DNA from: Mogibacterium neglectum
GTDB taxonomy: Bacteria > Bacillota > Clostridia > Peptostreptococcales > Anaerovoracaceae
Reading direction: 5' to 3'
DNA: 64,000 bases
Assembly: GCF_030644205.1 (NCBI RefSeq)
Contig: NZ_CP128647.1
Span: 1,302,001 to 1,366,000 of the forward strand
The notes beneath the pieces were generated by a model. That model was not told the DNA's origin. It saw nothing but the letters and a program-made list of their open reading frames with translations, and searched no databases. The position numbers were made by a program, and so were the translations under genes. Each line of letters starts with the position of its first letter. Positions within the stretch are counted from its first letter, which is position 1. This document shows, piece after piece, positions 62,613 to 64,000 of this stretch.

Positions 62613-63600
62613 AAGTCTCCCTCAGTCTTTCTCTAATTAATTCTGGGCTCATCTTGGCTAGCTTACCAGCAAGCACTATGCGGATAGCCTTAATCTCATT
62701 TTGCCTAGCTACGAGATAAGCAACAAGTGGCTCAAGGCCAAATGTCAATGTCTTAGCTTCCCTGCTATATTCCACAAGAAGGTTATCGCAAATCTTCTCA
62801 AGCAGTGTAAAATCACCGCTATTATCGATTTGTTCCCCTCCTTCGCTTACCGCTTTTGCAATATCATAAGCCTGAAATTTCTCAGCTGCTTGCTTGAAGT
62901 CATCTTCATAGCTGCCTAGGAATATCTGCACATCTACCGTTCCGCCAGGGATAAATACATTTTCAAAGTATTTCCAAGGCTGACCCATCTTCTTGACTCT
63001 CGCAAAGGTCTTTAAATTAATGGTATCAATCCAAAGGGCTACATATCCCTTAACATAGCTGTTCTTCGAATGCTCGGCCGCTTCGATTATATCAGCAAAG
63101 CAGTACTTGTCACAGACAAAGTCAATCATTTGCGGATCATTAGTACGAGCATGAACATCTACCGCTTCAGCAAGTGCGCTCGCCATATTCTCTGTGAGAT
63201 TCATAGTTGCACGCTCCTTGACACTCTTAGCCATATCGCTCGCACTGATAGTTCCGCTATCCATGAGCAGTTCAGCCCTATCAACGCCCAGAGATTCCGA
63301 CTTGAGTAGTACCTTTAAATTGTGGTAGTCGGCAGGGTAGCAGAATATGCTTAGTGCCGCGTTGTTCTTGCTTAGTTCTTTCACCTCAGCGAAGAACGAG
63401 GCTTCTGCTTCCTTAAGCACTTCCTGATAATTTGTCGCAGTTAAAGCGTTACCTTCTGAACCATAACCAGCATCTTGCAGAACTTTGCATATATCGTCGA
63501 TATTTTTAGACTCTGTCATATTGCGTAATTGCTCACTTGAAAGCAACTTGCCTTCTTGGCTTCTCACATATGAGCTCGCATATACGAAATCAGTTCCCAA
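62605..63600 (-). CDS. ntpC: V-type ATPase subunit C (AC39/d-type)
   Basis: 331 residues, mostly helical, with FVYASSYVRSQEGKLLS at the start and the repeated LLKSESLGVDRAELL-type units of the AC39 family. It links the central stalk to the membrane ring. The start is TTG (63598-63600), six bases after GGAGG. It overlaps subunit F by eight bases. Confidence 0.9.
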   Translation of the reverse strand: MGTDFVYASSYVRSQEGKLLSSEQLRNMTESKNIDDICKVLQDAGYGSEGNALTATNYQEVLKEAEASFFAEVKELSKNNAALSIFCYPADYHNLKVLLKSESLGVDRAELLMDSGTISASDMAKSVKERATMNLTENMASALAEAVDVHARTNDPQMIDFVCDKYCFADIIEAAEHSKNSYVKGYVALWIDTINLKTFARVKKMGQPWKYFENVFIPGGTVDVQIFLGSYEDDFKQAAEKFQAYDIAKAVSEGGEQIDNSGDFTLLEKICDNLLVEYSREAKTLTFGLEPLVAYLVARQNEIKAIRIVLAGKLAKMSPELIRERLRETYE

Positions 63601-63627
63601 AATATGCCTCCTTTCTGGTTAAAACGG

Positions 63628-64000
63628 TTACTTGAATAGAATTCCAGCAACCTCTGCGGTCAACTCTTCTCTTGCATTTGATAATAGCTTCTCTAGAGAA
63701 GCATTGTAGGATATTTTACCTCTTCTAAGTATACATCCACCTTCAATATCAACGGTCTCGTCACTTAGTGTAAGCGCTGTTCCTTTGAACAGGTTCACGA
63801 GATCCGCACCTATTCTATCTCTATCTGATTTGTTGAGCAGAACCTCTCCACCTTCTTGCTGATATGCGCCGAGCTGTCTGCAGATAAACTTAACATACTC
63901 TTCGGTTTCTAGGTTAAGAATCATATCAACTGCTTCTTTGTAGCACTCATCAATAACTGACTGCTTAGCAGCGAGCTTCATCTTGCGCGCATCGAGGTCT
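63628..64000 (-). CDS. ntpE: V-type ATPase subunit E, N-terminal part cut by the window edge
   Basis: About 124 C-terminal residues are visible. The frame is open to the right edge and reads DLDARKMKLAAKQSVIDECY, so the ATG at 63981 is internal and the true start lies outside. VDIEGGCILRRGKISYNASL near the end is the conserved end region of the peripheral-stalk subunit E. It is the first visible gene of the E-C-F-A-B-D order. Confidence 0.85.
   Translation of the reverse strand, partial: DLDARKMKLAAKQSVIDECYKEAVDMILNLETEEYVKFICRQLGAYQQEGGEVLLNKSDRDRIGADLVNLFKGTALTLSDETVDIEGGCILRRGKISYNASLEKLLSNAREELTAEVAGILFK

Noticed and set aside
63628-63981. V-ATPase subunit E as a complete 117-residue gene
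   Set aside because: The frame continues without a stop to the window edge and the upstream residues fit subunit E, so the ATG at 63981 is internal.

Overview
The window looks like a chromosomal stretch from an anaerobic, amino-acid-fermenting, low-GC Gram-positive bacterium of class Clostridia. The family is a guess: Anaerovoracaceae/Family XIII or Peptostreptococcaceae, perhaps an oral or mucosal species. The evidence is a complete D-proline reductase (Stickland) cluster with an in-frame UGA selenocysteine codon, an ornithine/alanine racemase-family gene, a V-type ATPase operon, class III fructose-bisphosphatase, strong AGGAGG-type ribosome binding sites, and an antigen I/II-like wall-anchored adhesin of the kind known from oral streptococci. 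There are no rRNA genes, phage, insertion sequences or CRISPR arrays. Most genes lie on the minus strand.

Layout. 1-5.96 kb: a partial flavodoxin-like gene behind dnaE, then a TauE/SafE-type permease with a perfect consensus promoter and a second flavodoxin-like gene. 6.0-14.0 kb: the proline reductase locus. On the minus strand it runs prdC, prdA, a small CBO2463-type gene, selenoprotein gene prdB, a terminator, then prdD and prdE. prdF (proline racemase) is divergent, and a separate gene encodes only the PrdA N-terminal domain. 14.2-25.6 kb: tRNA-Arg, a short-chain dehydrogenase coupled to a 33-residue membrane peptide, murA-fbp, the tmk-holB-ricT-trmN6 group, gltX and a nucleotidyltransferase. 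26.0-31.7 kb: one 1867-residue adhesin with ten exact 363-bp repeats. 31.9-46.3 kb: cca-ade, msrAB with a Spx/ArsC-family gene, a MetE-like enzyme, lysS (with an extra tRNA-binding domain), greA, an ornithine racemase-like gene, two acyl-CoA ligases and a phosphoribosyltransferase. 46.4-57.4 kb: a GH114-like lipoprotein, a TetR-controlled heterodimeric ABC exporter, two flavin-type enzymes, an aminotransferase, a class B sortase and a phosphohexomutase. 57.5-64 kb: an NfeD-like membrane protein and the V-ATPase genes E-C-F-A-B-D, with E cut by the window edge.

How the genes work together. PrdF makes D-proline from L-proline, PrdA/PrdB reduce it to 5-aminovalerate, and PrdC probably feeds in electrons. 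The V-ATPase would couple ion flow to ATP. The adhesin and the class B sortase may form a surface-anchoring pair.

The most interesting signal is in the prd locus. Three separate genes (the orphan PrdA N-domain, PrdD and PrdE) together rebuild the full domain order of the PrdA proprotein. The PrdD/PrdE gene boundary falls exactly where PrdA is self-cleaved to make its pyruvoyl group, and the pyruvoyl-forming cysteine is missing. All domain names come from reading motifs by eye; no database search was run.
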